A stretch of 64,000 bases of DNA from Phoronis australis (taxonomy: Eukaryota; Phoronida; Phoronidae). Every line of letters starts with the position of its first letter. Positions within the stretch are counted from its first letter, which is position 1. A program made the position numbers and the translations under genes. The notes beneath the pieces were generated by a model. That model saw nothing but the letters and a program-made list of their open reading frames with translations. It made no database searches and had not been told where the DNA came from. The DNA is taken from the NCBI GenBank assembly GCA_002633005.1, contig NMRA01000505.1, positions 205,593-269,592 of the forward strand, in the 5' to 3' direction. Shown in pieces: positions 1 through 10,594 of this stretch.

Positions 1-1513
1 ACAATGACCTGCATTTGCCAGAGATGCACCTACATATCCATATTAAAACAACTTGAAGGTACACATTCCCGGGGAATTCGAATGATGCGCCTAAAGTTAA
101 TGTTATTACATTCCCTTTAATTGTTGTGGTCTTTAGAGTGATTTTTTAAATTGTCACAACAAGAGTTTGCTGAGTAAACCATCTGCTTTCCATAAAATCT
201 TAGGCATTACTTAGTGTGCAAAAATACGACTTCTCGAATATAGAAGTAAAGGAGTCCTTAAAGGAGAATGCCACCCGATTTAATTAGTCTTTTTTGCCGT
301 CTTAATCGGTCTATATCCACATCGCCTCACATACGGTCGACCTTGCCAAGAGGTGTCGCGTTAACCTGTGAGGAAGGTGAGAAACTACGCTGGCGACGTC
401 AGTGGTTCATATGCAGAGTGAATGCCGCTATGTTGCAGTGCATGGTTCCCGCTTGTCCGAACTAAGCAGCTGCGAGCAAAGCGGGCATATCGTTTTTTTT
501 TACTTCCTCGAGAGTCTGAAACGCTTAGGAAGTGGCTCATGGTAGTGAAGAATAAAATGTACGCTGTAAATAGCAAGTATGAGACCGTGAAATATCTCCG
601 TGTCTGTGGCCTGCAGACGTCAACAGTGCCTGACGCGGAATCAGGTGCCGGCTTACTGAATAACCATACGTACCGTTGTCTGAGTTTGTTCACAGCACCT
701 CTCTAGTATTTTTTCATCACTGTATTCCTGTTCGAATTGATAGCCTGTAAAACTTAACGTCTGCGAAGTCGGGACTGATGAGCTCTAGCTCGTCCTAAGT
801 CGGGATTGGGAGTAATTGTCATGTTGGCGTTTAGTTCTGAGCGTTCTGTTTCAAAATGAATTATTCTCACCCTAACCAACTGAAACTAAAAGTCTGTCTC
901 ATTAGATGCAATTTGTAATACCTTTGGAGTGTTCTTGAGTGCAAATGATTTGAGAAGCCAGCAATGAATAAATCACTGCGTTACCGGCTTTAGGTGTTAT
1001 AAAACTAATTGACGGGACACCGAGGCCGTGTGAGCTCATGCTAATTTAGTGTTTGCTGGCAGAAACTGTTGCGAAGCAAATCGATTTCCATCCCACGGTC
1101 AGGTGTTATGGGAATCTTTATTTACATTTACAATAATCAAATAATGATTGTCAATGTACAACTTCTGCCCTGACGGTGCTGTGGCCAAAGCGGAACCCGA
1201 GTGAATTCGCGGCACCCGACGAGTAAGTAGATTTGCAGTATCGTGGCTAATTCACCAACATAATCATGTGCACATTACTTTGGCTCACTAATATAGTATT
1301 TTCTTGACTGGAAGTTTAGTTTCCACTGAACTTTGGCTGGTTTATGTTCGTGATGTCTGATCAGTTTCTGAGCCACTGGTCGGGATCGACAACTGACGAG
1401 TCAATCCCGGCCGGCCGCGACGGGCCTGATCGGGCTCCGAGCCACTGGCCAGGATAACAAGCGTTTTGTGTTGAGAACTCAAAAAATCACAAGTCTAAAC
1501 AACACAGATCTAG
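1..1513. other. Intergenic or CLPB-intronic DNA, no gene recognised
   Basis: Short open frames in this stretch have no recognisable domain, and I found none of the CLPB exons that should precede 2713. If the gene is intact, this is either a large CLPB intron or the missing exons lie to the left of the window. A GTAAGT donor-like site near 1225 has no convincing exon behind it. Confidence 0.4.
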
Positions 1514-2007
1514 CAGGGCTTGGAATTTTCCGCGGAAACGCGGATTTCCGCTTTTTTCAAATGTGCTTTCCGCTTTTTTTATAATATTTCCGCGTAAAAA
1601 AATCAGATTTGATATAAAATTTCCGCGGCAAATGCCTTTCTTACCGCGGCGTTGTAGACGACGTTCACCTCGAAGAGCGGAAGTTGCTCTTTATGTTTCG
1701 GAGGAACGTAAATTGTCAACATTGCCGGGGCATCTGGGACAGCGTGGTGGGATTTTCAATGGCGTCTCGTGTTATTGTGAGGCGCGGCGACAAATACTAC
1801 GGCTCTGCAGCCAAGAATGTGTTGGTTGGGAGTGGACGGGCGAGCTAAAAGGACGCAGACGCATGCTACTGATGGTGGTAACATTGTTTTTTGTTTTTTT
1901 TTAGTCCCGATTTTTGTTGCGGAAAGGTTCACATTGACCATTTCAAGGCTGGTTATTTGGGCCGTAAAAGTTTCCGCGTTTTTTGTCATTGGTCATTCCA
2001 AGCCCTG
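1514..2007. mobile_element. Non-autonomous DNA transposon with CAGGGCTTGGAAT ends
   Basis: A 494-bp unit begins CAGGGCTTGGAAT and ends with its exact reverse complement (13-bp terminal inverted repeats). The six bases ATCTAG sit immediately outside both ends (1508-1513 and 2008-2013), as expected of a target-site duplication. Inside there are runs of TTCCGCG-like sequence near both ends and no transposase. The CAGGG ends resemble hAT elements, but hAT elements usually duplicate 8 bp, so the superfamily is inferred only. It lies upstream of the CLPB exons and is probably inside that gene's intron. Confidence 0.8.
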
Positions 2008-2350
2008 ATCTAGGTTCTTCTGTCTGTTTCTCACGCAAAATACTTCGAAATTATCTTTGAACAGACCCCAAACTCCTGCTACCGACCTTATTGGCCTGCC
2101 GAACTTTGTAGGCTACGGTGTGTCCAAATACCAATAAATCCGTAAGAGCGAAATAAAACAACACGTTTTTATAAGAACTCTGTGTATTTTAAAGGGTTTT
2201 ACATTGAAGTTTGATGATTTATTGGTGTTAAATGATGACTTCAAGCGATAAGCCGACACCAGTAACCCGTGTTGTGAACTGCTGAACAGACTTCGTGTAA
2301 AACCGATGACGTCATTGGATAATTTCAACACCTCCGTCTGCCGTCAGGTG

Positions 2351-2629
2351 TCAGGTAACGCCACCGTATGTGTCGTTATGGAGTAGAACTACTCTATCTA
2401 AATTGATACAAATTTGGTTGTTTTTTGGGTGGCATGTTCCTTTAACTTCAATACTTGGGTATTTTGTTTGTGAGACCCCTGATAGTAGAATAAATAAAAT
2501 AGTAACACCAAGCATCACTATACCAAGAAACAAAGCTAGCGGTACAGATGTGCCAGACACTCTGCACACTTTAAAATAGTTCCATTGAAGAACACCACTG
2601 TCTTTGACCTGGCATACAGATGTTCTCAT
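2351..2629 (-). CDS. Candidate small single-pass membrane protein, antisense in CLPB intron
   Basis: An ATG-started frame of 92 codons runs antisense just upstream of the first visible CLPB exon. It has about 28 polar residues with two cysteines, then a hydrophobic stretch at residues about 30-52 (PLALFLGIVMLGVTILFILL) that would span a membrane, then about 40 polar residues with two cysteines and a possible N-glycosylation site (NDT). This could be a type II membrane protein, or the first coding exon of one, since no good splice donor is seen before its stop. I do not recognise a family. A chance frame is quite possible. Confidence 0.25.
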   Translation of the reverse strand: MRTSVCQVKDSGVLQWNYFKVCRVSGTSVPLALFLGIVMLGVTILFILLSGVSQTKYPSIEVKGTCHPKNNQICINLDRVVLLHNDTYGGVT

Positions 2630-2712
2630 GCTGTTTCTTTGTTAACAGTTGTGTAAACAACCTACCCCTGTAGAGTTCAGAACCTGAGCGAAATGAAACC
2701 TTTCCTTTTCAG

Positions 2713-3558
2713 AGGCATTTTAAGCGGGATGAGTTCCTCGGCCGTATCAACGAGATTGTCTACTTTCTCCCATTTTCCCGGAATGAACTTATGAAGTTAG
2801 TCACGAAAGAACTAGAATTCTGGGCTGCCACTGTAAGTTTCTCTAAAAATTAAACTTGTAACTTTGCATCAAGAACTCAAGGTATTTACAAATCACTACA
2901 GATGACTTTCACAAGATGCAGACTAGAGTAGAATTTTTTACCTGATGTGGTACACAAAATGCAGAGTAACGGTGTTAATTACTACAGTATCCATTTTCCC
3001 ATCAGTTGTTGTGTTTTGTTGACAAAGGATCATGGTTTGTGTTGTTTCAGGCTAAGAAGAAACACAACATTGAATTAAGTTGGGATACATGTGTACTGGA
3101 TGTGTTGGCTGATGGCTATGATGTCCACTATGGAGCTAGATCTATCAAGCATGAGGTGTGTTGTGGTGTCACAATCCTTCAGTTATGCTATTAATCTGGT
3201 TACCTGTATGCTCTATCAGTGATTCCTGACTTTTCTTCTACGTAAACAGAGTTGTTGAGTGTGCAGCAGTCACTGAAAGACATTATGTTCTTCATTTGGT
3301 CTTAAACTACTGGCATACTTTCTTTTATAGGTTGAGAGGCGAGTGGTCAGTCAGTTAGCAGCAGCTCATGAGAGGCAGCTGATATCTAAGAACTGTGCCC
3401 TACACCTGGCCCTAGATACCCAGACTATACAGAAGGCAGGTGAAACGAAGTATGTCTCTGCCATTAAGCTGCAGCGGGTGACAAAGGATAAGAAGAATGT
3501 GGATAATTTCACTGATATCCCATTGTTACAAACAAGTTGTAAGCTAGAAGACTTCTGA
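2713..3558 (+). CDS. CLPB: CLPB, C-terminal exons of the mitochondrial AAA+ disaggregase
   Basis: Three exons: 2713-2832, 3051-3155 and 3331-3558, all split between codons (phase 0). Acceptors are TTTTCAG, GTTTCAG and TTTATAG; donors are GTAAGT and GTGTGT. They encode about 150 residues that closely match the end of animal CLPB (Skd3). Visible motifs are [14 protein letters not shown], whose arginine corresponds to the AAA+ arginine finger, and [17 protein letters not shown], which carries the GAR sensor-2 motif of the small AAA subdomain. In known animals CLPB is an ATP-driven protein disaggregase of the mitochondrial intermembrane space, with N-terminal ankyrin repeats and one AAA+ domain, about 700 residues long. 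The ankyrin repeats, Walker A and Walker B are not in this window, so the gene is cut by the left edge or has a long intron here. The last 15 codons lie in a 76-bp tandem repeat and look lineage-specific. Confidence 0.9.
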
Positions 3559-3740
3559 TAATACAGCTGTGAGGGAGGAAAAGTTGACAGATATTCCACT
3601 GACATAGGCAAGTTATAAGAAAGGAGGCTTCTGACGGTCTAAGTACCAGCGATTTCAAATACACGGATATCCCGCTAATACGGACAAGTCAGACGAAAGG
3701 AGACCTCTGGTGATGCGGCTGTGAACAAAAAGAATTTACT
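3514..3740 (+). repeat. Three 76-bp imperfect tandem repeats spanning the CLPB stop
   Basis: Units start with GATATCCC-like sequence at 3514, 3590 and 3666, exactly 76 bp apart. Each continues with matching elements (a GACAAGT/ACAAGTT-like segment, then an AAGGAGRC/AGAAGACTTCTG-like segment). The first unit contains the final CLPB codons and the stop. The units have diverged substantially. Confidence 0.65.
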
Positions 3741-4888
3741 TTTGAAGAACACGGCTCATCAATCACGAAGTTTTTGAGACAATGCATCTGCTTGTGTTCT
3801 ATTCACAAACATGAGTTAATGGGACAATGTGACTTGTTCTGGACCATTTATTGTTTGCATTAGTCTCTTTTTGGGCTATGTGCCTGGTGCAAGCTTTGGG
3901 CAATTTGAACGTTTTAAGCCTTGAAAGCAGTTCTGGAAGTGACACGATTTGATATTTGTGGGAAGATGAAAGTAACCCTGTGTTCCTTGTGGCCACAGAA
4001 ATTTGAGCATGAACTGCTTCTCTTTGACGTGCAATGTCTGCCAACAAGCTGAAGTGGCCATATACCCACCTTCATCACACATACTATAATTTGATTTAAA
4101 ACTGTCCACTGACTGCTGGCAAATAGGTCTCAATTGGTTGTGTAGTCAAATTTGAGGTAACTTTAGGGCTTTGAAAAGAACAGTTCATTTATTCTTGACA
4201 CGGAACTCTACATGTTGACTTGTCATTGTGCATTATTGTGTGCGTGCATGGTCTTAAATAGTAATGAACTGTCAACCCAGAAATCACCTGCTTTGCTTCA
4301 TGGAATGTTGGTTGATTTTTGCTTTAAGAGAAGCATTTTTGATCTGGAAATGTGAGAAATTGTAATTTATTCATGATAATCTGCCCAGCTTATTTTGACA
4401 TTAAATATGTTTTATTTAACAATGTCATTTTACTGATTCAGTAATTCACAGTAGTACCAGTGTCTAGCACCAGTGACTAGCACCAGCGACACAAACAACC
4501 AACTTGGTATGGTCTTGCTTGTCTACACATCTCATTGTAATGTTCCCGGGAGCTCTGAACACGCGTCATTAGTACCCCTAGATTTGATTCAATGCAGTGG
4601 TTCATGATCTGAAACAAAATATATTAGACAGTTATCACATATTGAACACTTGATGTGATTAATTATTTTTAGATTAAAAAAGTATATGTATAACATTTCT
4701 TTGATCCAGTGGGTCAATTTACATTAATGTCTTTGGGATCTAGGATTTCACAAGGACGTGCTTGCAAGGTTATTTTCCCACACAGTGATGTAATGCATAG
4801 CTTTCTGTAGAAGGAGGGTACCTGGATCAGCTTGTCGTTTTGGTTACCATGACTTCCCTACCAAAGCAGTTGTGTTTAAAGCCCGTTT
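3741..4888. other. CLPB 3' flank, no gene recognised
   Basis: This is probably CLPB 3' untranslated sequence and intergenic spacer. I see no canonical AATAAA close to the stop. The short frames on either strand have no recognisable domain. Confidence 0.4.
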
Positions 4889-5056
4889 CAGGGCGGATCC
4901 AGGATTTTGAGTTAGGGGATCCAGGGCAGAGTATTAGCTACTATTTTGCCCGTCTGACATTCGCAGCCCCAAACTGCCTGAAATGGAATCTGGGAGAATT
5001 TTCGGGGGGCCATGTCCCCCTTGGCCCCCCCCCCAAAAAAAAATATCCGCCTCTGG
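4889..5056. mobile_element. MITE with CAGGGGCGGATCC-type ends, copy 1
   Basis: It begins CAGGGCGGATCCAGG and ends near ATATCCGCCTCTG. GTTT precedes the left end (4885-4888) and is repeated one base beyond the right CTG (5057-5060). The interior is rich in C and G runs with a poly-A stretch. Related copies lie at 9809, 22078 and 42189. It sits about 100 bp beyond the stop codon of the metallothionein-like gene. Confidence 0.75.
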
Positions 5057-5156
5057 GTTTACATGCCCAGCTGCTACACTTCTGATAATTGCGATAGAAA
5101 AATTCGATCTAACTGTTGTCGTTTCGCTATTTTTACCTTGAGTGATTTATTTGGAT

Positions 5157-5837
5157 TTACATATGTGCAGCAAACCCGCGGCCACATCCACCATTCGATG
5201 TGCAGTCAGCACCGCAAGAAAAGGCTTGTGAAGCTGAAATATAATGTATAGACCAACTGTTCACTTTCGGTGGCTACATCTTTATCTCTATAATCGTTTT
5301 ACAGTAAAACTATAGGTGTGAGGAACTGGCCTGTCCTCTTCAAAAGTTGGTAATCTTTAGAAGTATGAATGGCAGATTCTGATCAAGTCTGCGAGATCCT
5401 TGAAATTGAGCCAGTGTTTGATGATTGAACAGTGATTCCTGTTCCATAAAAAATAATTCGCATTTGTAGTTCTCAAACTTCGAGATGTTTTGGTTTGAAG
5501 TTTGAATCTGACTGGTTCTACTTACTTGCACATTTGCACGGCGGTGGGCAACTGCAGCCACATTCGTCTTCTTTACCATCTGCAAAAAAGAAAAAAGTAA
5601 AGATTACTTTGGTCAAAAAACGACTTCTATATTGACTCTGGATATCCTGTTTTTTCATTTTTTTGAAAATAATGGCACCCGAAAGGAATTTGTTTCGCCA
5701 TAGATTTCACTTACTTGAGTGGTGCGTGTGCTACGTACCTGATGCTCGTTGACAGGCTGGTCCACACTCACATTGTGTAGTAGTAGTGGTATTCTTAGTG
5801 CTGCAGCAGCTCCTAACTACGTTAGCCCGTGTATCCA
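5157..5837 (-). CDS. Cysteine-rich metallothionein-like protein, three exons
   Basis: Three - strand exons join in one frame: 5837-5739, 5579-5526 and 5233-5157. Acceptors are TGTTTTAG, TTTTGCAG and ATTTCAG; donors are GTACGT and GTAAGT. Every junction is phase 1, so the split codons fit. The 75 visible residues carry 13 cysteines in metal-thiolate style pairs: SCCST, QCECGPAC, ECGCSCPPPCKC and SCGADCTSNGGCG; the frame ends at a TAA. Metallothioneins are small cytosolic proteins that bind zinc, copper or cadmium through CxC and CC clusters, and this length and pattern fit. The first exon is not found; the preceding exon need supply only one base, and an A would create the start codon ATG. The protein also has a TTTTT run, one Phe and one His, which are less usual. 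It converges on CLPB. Alternative: another small Cys-rich secreted or structural protein. No signal peptide is visible in these exons. Confidence 0.6.
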
Positions 5838-7040
5838 CTAAAACAGTAAATAAGAACATGCATCATATATGGTATGGGAAGCAGACTATGACTAAATAGA
5901 TAGATACCGGGAGATGGGTCTCGATGAAGCGCATTAGAAGGCGCCCCCTTGCCGCAAAAAAGTTCATCAAGCTTTTCCGCTAGAGGCGCCCTTTTTATAG
6001 AAAGGAAAACGCCAAAAATGCAAAATTTTGGATGTGATAAGGTGTATAAGATTTTTTGTGTTTCGTCTCTGCCACTTTTTACAAATTTGTTGAAATGTTA
6101 GTAATGATACAATGAATGCGATTGAGGAGGTTATAAACTGTTGGCGGAACTTTTGAGTTCCTTAGTGATTATTTTCTAGCATGTGTGCATTGAATATATT
6201 CTGAAAAGAATGGAGTACTTTTTTAAACTCTTGAGATTAATGTGCACAACAGGCAAATAACAACGTTTGTGAGACGTTTTTGATACGAAATAATGTCTTT
6301 TTTCGTTACCTTGGTAACTACAGTCTCAAAACTGGAATTAGTAATCTTTTAGGCATATTCTTCGTCTGTTAATGTTATTAAATATAATGTTAACCAGTTT
6401 TCCAGTTTACAGAAGTGCTTTATGTAGCGATTGGAAGGATGGTTAATGCATGTTACACAAGAAGTTGGCGCAAAACTGTGTGATATTTATTTTGAAGTTA
6501 AAACCTTGCGTTCAGTTTTTACTTTTTCATTTCAACAATTTATCACACAATCTTTATCAGTTATGAAAAAATTCCAACATTAAACTCATTCATCTGTGTT
6601 GTATCATGCTAGCGATAAAAGCACATGGACGAGTTATTCCTTATTTCTCGTGTCCTCAAGAACCGCTTCGAATTAACTATCTAACTCGTTACATTTTTTG
6701 TTAACAATGTATTCTGTCGGACAATGAATTTCTATGTGTGTCTCATATCCGATTCAGCAAACTCGCAATCTGTACGTTAAGTTGGGTTTGATCCGATGGC
6801 CTTGTCATGGCTAGCAATACCGAGCTGACGTTTGCAGTTGACTCTGAAGCTACAAACTTAGTTTGGCTTGGCCCCGCGTTGCCGACATCCTTACAGCCGT
6901 TGGGTCAGCCGCTGTTGGAAAAAGCCGACAGTTTGACGATAATGAATTCTTTCTTACTGGTTAAAACATACATAGGCATACATCTTTATTTAAACTCGTG
7001 CATTCATATATACAAACATTAGCCAGAGGCTAGCCGGATG
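5838..7040. other. Upstream flank of the metallothionein-like gene, no gene recognised
   Basis: AT-rich sequence without a recognisable protein. A missing first exon of the metallothionein-like gene would be expected here or further right, but I could not identify one with a matching donor. Confidence 0.35.
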
Positions 7041-7199
7041 AAGCAGAGTATTATTAAATTGATAACAAAATAACAAAGAGTATTTCCATGTGCACAGGGA
7101 GTATTTACAAAAACATACATGAGGCAGTGTAATCTAGATTGCTAGGTATTGAAAGTATAGTGAGGTAAAAAAGAACTGTTTAGGTCTTATAGGTATAGG

Positions 7200-7373
7200 T
7201 ATAATATGAAAGGATACACACATACGCACATATACACACGCATACGCACATACATACACACATACAGATTTACCATTAAACCAGCTAATACATGAAAATA
7301 CAATATAGTTGTAAGATGTATAAAAAAGATATTTACAATATGAAGCTGAAGCTTAGCTAATTATATATGTATG

Positions 7374-7421
<48 letters not shown>

Positions 7422-7560
7422 TATATACACACATACATAGGGGCCTACACACGCACATACATACATGCATACATACGCACAGAAATGTATAAACACACGC
7501 ATATATGTACACTACACACGTGTGTTCACACACACACACACACGCTCACATATATAAAAC
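7200..7560. repeat. Compound CA/TA microsatellite
   Basis: Mixed (CA)n, (CATA)n and (TA)n tracts, with a pure TA run at about 7379-7413 and a CA run near 7527-7544. They flank the 3' end of the LINE relic to the right and may have grown from its tail. Confidence 0.9.
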
Positions 7561-7607
7561 GGCTTAAACTGAAGAAAGTAACACATAAATAGACAGGTCT
7601 GTGAGTT

Positions 7608-8550
7608 TCAGGATTCCATGTTTAAAAGTTTGAATTGTTTTTGCGTTTTTATGTGGTAGTCTATTGAGTTCCAGAGTTTAGGAGCTAGAACTCTAAATCT
7701 GCATGCCATATTTTGTTGTGTTGACGTTGGGAATGTAAAGATTCATCAATCCACTGAGACTTTAAGAATTGTCACGTGTTTAGAAGGTCACTGATGTATG
7801 ATGGGGTTTGATGATGAAGAGCTTTGTAAGTATCAGTTTGTTGCAGGCGTCTATTGTAAAGGTAAGTTTGATTTGTTTGTATTAGTAAGTCTTAAAAGTC
7901 GATTTTGCCAGGAAATTTCTAAATGGATCTGAGTGCAGATTTGAAAGATTTTTCAAATTTGTCGGATTTTTTTTTAACAGAAATGCCAGATAATGTCACA
8001 CTGGTTGTAGTAGCTATTGAGGAAAGAGCATGACGTGTGAGTTATGAGAGAGGAGACTTTTCAGTCTTCTCATAATGGCGACTTGTTTTGCAGTTTTTTT
8101 AGAGATATCTGTGTGTGTGTCAAAGAGTAACTTATTGCCTGTTTTGATGCCATAAAGGTCAACAGAGTTACTGAGTGGGATGGAGATGGAGTTCATAGAG
8201 AAGGTCGGGTAAGAATCTGGTGTTTGTCTGGTCTGTGTAGGAGCATAGCCTGGGATTTGTCTGGGTTGATGACCATAAATTTTTTTCAAAAACCAATGCT
8301 GTTCTAGTATATTTAGGCCCGAGTTTATTGTGGATTGGAGAATCTGAATGTCGCGAGAGGCACAATAGAAATTGTTATCATCGGCATATAAGTGTATGAC
8401 GCAGATAATTGTAAAAATATTGAAAAAGAGAGGACCTAGCAGGGAACCTTGTGGAACGCCAATACGGTGACCGGCGCCCAGTCGGAAGAAGTGTTTTGTC
8501 AAATGGCAAAGTATTTTGAAGTTGAAACTTCTACGACTTTCATGGAACAT
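7608..8550 (-). pseudogene. 5'-truncated CR1-like LINE, reverse transcriptase relic
   Basis: Reading on the - strand from 8550 there is GVPQGSLLGPLFFNIF, then LYADDN (the reverse transcriptase catalytic box), then the CR1-type thumb region (SKKTAKQVAIMRRLKSLLS). After frame breaks come LQQTDTYKALHHQTPSYISD and VLAPKLWNS, typical of the end of CR1-like LINE proteins, and a stop at 7608-7610. The endonuclease and the first half of the reverse transcriptase are missing. Frameshifts make it non-functional. The 3' side runs into microsatellite DNA. Confidence 0.85.
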
Positions 8551-8579
8551 GTAACGTGAACATTTCCATTTAACTTCTT

Positions 8580-9108
8580 TTGCGCTGTTTCGTTCGTATT
8601 CAGCCCGAGTTGATTACTCGTGACCATCAATTCTACCGAGTGGTGCTGTCTCCCTAGGGAGGACGATCAGGAGCATGTACCGTACTACAATAGTGAAACA
8701 GGTCGGTACTACGTTATGTTTGGTGAATAGCCTGGCGAGCGAACACGCTCCTATACTAACGTTGAATTATATGATGACCTTGTGAATGCCCGAGACCACC
8801 ATTTCGCCGTCATGCGATGATGCCACAAAGTCGGCCGGGGAAGGAGTCACCACGGACCACGGAAACCCTAAGAAACCTGTTGGTTACACGTTGTTCGTGT
8901 TCGGAAACTGCAGCACGGTACTGATAATTCTCACCTGTTTCTTTCGTGCTGTTCGACATGGTAGGAAATTATTTGATGACCACTTTCTATGCAATTCACT
9001 GGCACGGGTTAAACGCAATCCGCTATCGCTATTTTCTCTACTAGGTCAAAATGAGGTCATGTTATCTGGAAAACTTTCAACGTACTGGGTGCATGGGAAA
9101 TAAGACGA
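8580..9108. other. Spacer, no gene recognised
   Basis: It holds a 105-codon ATG frame on the + strand (8786-9103) with one hydrophobic segment (CSTVLIILTCFF). It matches nothing I know and I do not call it a gene. Confidence 0.3.
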
Positions 9109-9269
9109 GTACAGGGTGTCCCAGAATCAAGGACAGCTGACTGGTACGCATGCTCAAGAAAGTCACGGAATGGGGTGCGTTGAGTATTCAGTACAGGATG
9201 TCCCAGAATCAAGGACAGCTGGCTGGTACGCATGCTCAAGAAAGTGAGTGGGGTGCGATGAGTATTCCT
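9109..9269. repeat. Two-copy tandem duplication, about 82 bp
   Basis: Units start GTACAGG(G/A)TGTCCCAGAA at 9109 and 9191 and are nearly identical, with a small deletion in the second. The TACAGGGTGTCCCAGAA word resembles the ends of some mariner-like elements, but no second inverted end was found. Confidence 0.8.
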
Positions 9270-9740
9270 CTAGCTGGGGCCATTTGTGACTTTGGAACGT
9301 GTACATGTCAAAGTGAACAGACCCTTGTGGGTGAACATATTCAAGATAAAGGATTTATTCAAACCTCAGAAATTCACAATTAAATCATCAAGAGTCCCAC
9401 ATGATAATGAACCCGATGCATTAAGTGTCATTGCTTTTGACTGAGATACGTACTCAAGCTCGTACATCCTGCGTCGGCGGCTGACCACTGAGTAGGGGCG
9501 GATTCGCAGTACGAAGTACCAACAATAGTCCGAACATGCAGGGCAATAGTTCGAAAAGCGACGGCCGGGTCTTGGACTCAGTTGATAGCCACCTGTACGT
9601 GGCCTCGGGTTCAAACGGCGGTCATCGGCTGATGGTGGTTCGTTAATAGGCCATCGGATGCTGTAATGAAAAACATGTGAATTTCATGGACAATACATCA
9701 CGGTGCTGATTCAGGAAAAAACAATAGCATAAGCAGTGCT

Positions 9741-10071
9741 GTAGTGGGGCGTAAGCGCACGTAGGCGCAGCCAACCACCTTTTAAGGCATTTAAACGTAG
9801 CGCCTACGCAGGGGTGGATCCAGGATTTTGAGTTAGGGGAGGGGGCAGGGCAGAGTATAAGAAAGGATTCTCCCGTCAGACATTCGCACACCCGAACTGC
9901 ATGCCAAGTGGAATTTGGGGCATGGCCCCTTAATTGGCACCCCTCTAAATCCGCCACTGTTACGTACCGTAAGTTACGTTCTATAGTGGGGCGTATGCGC
10001 AGCAAACCATCTTTTTACATCTTAACTTAGCGCCTACGCACTGTAGTTAGTGACGGAATAGTGGGGCGTAG
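9741..10071. repeat. Direct repeats TAGTGGGGCGTA, interrupted by a MITE
   Basis: Copies start at about 9742, 9984 and 10059. The first two share a body of about 60-70 bp ending TAGCGCCTACGC, whose CCTACGC tail is roughly complementary to the GCGTA at the start, so each may fold. The first copy is interrupted at its TACG by the MITE at 9809. Confidence 0.65.
9809..9960. mobile_element. MITE with CAGGGGCGGATCC-type ends, copy 2
   Basis: It begins CAGGGGTGGATCCAGG and ends AAATCCGCCACTG. TACG lies directly left (9805-9808) and one base beyond the right CTG (9961-9964). The interior is closely similar to copy 1 (GATTTTGAGTTAGGGGA, then GGCAGAGTAT). Confidence 0.8.
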
Positions 10072-10372
10072 TCTTATTACAATAGCTTACGCTATATCAA
10101 TGCACAGCTACATGTACGCTGACGACAGCATTGTTGTGAACTTGGAGTGGCGTTGACTTGACCTACAATGACGAGCAGTCATTTTGCTCTCTGTGCATCT
10201 TAGATCCCAAAACGTGGCCGATGGGATCCAGAATAAAACATGGCCAGCACGAAGTCAGGCGTATTTGCGATCTGTTTGGGCTGGTTGTCACAAGGACAAT
10301 CAGAGGAATGAGTGAGTTCGTAGAAATGGAGGAGACGGTTAGAGCAGAAAACCTACTCTGCGACAACTGGAC

Positions 10373-10594
10373 CTCTGCATTAAGACTCTTCCTTGCAGTA
10401 CAGATGAATGTGAACGAGGATTTAGCAAAATTAATCGGATAGTAAGCCTAACAGACGAACGCTCTTGTTTGCTATAAAAATACCTCCAGCTCGTTCTGTT
10501 TGGCAAGGTCAATGGTCCCCCGCTTTCCCGATGTTCGACCCGCAATTTTATGAAGTGCCGAAACGCGGATGATTTGACAACACGGAACTGCTGA
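10373..10594 (+). pseudogene. hAT-family transposase C-terminal remnant
   Basis: In one + strand frame the sequence reads PCSTDECERGFSKINRI, then after one stop (10475-10477) LFGKVNGPPLS. This matches the C-terminal dimerisation region of hAT transposases of the ZNF862-like type, where STAECERGFS and a GPPL motif are conserved. The zinc finger and catalytic DDE parts are not visible, and a stop and probable frameshifts show it is dead. Confidence 0.55.

Noticed and set aside
8786-9103. 105-codon forward frame with a hydrophobic stretch
   Set aside because: No family match, and no promoter, splice or poly(A) evidence; the hydrophobic stretch is short.
10098-10145. SYMYADDSIVVN-like translation, reminiscent of a reverse transcriptase YADD box
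   Set aside because: The match is one short motif with no flanking reverse transcriptase blocks; probably chance next to the hAT remnant.
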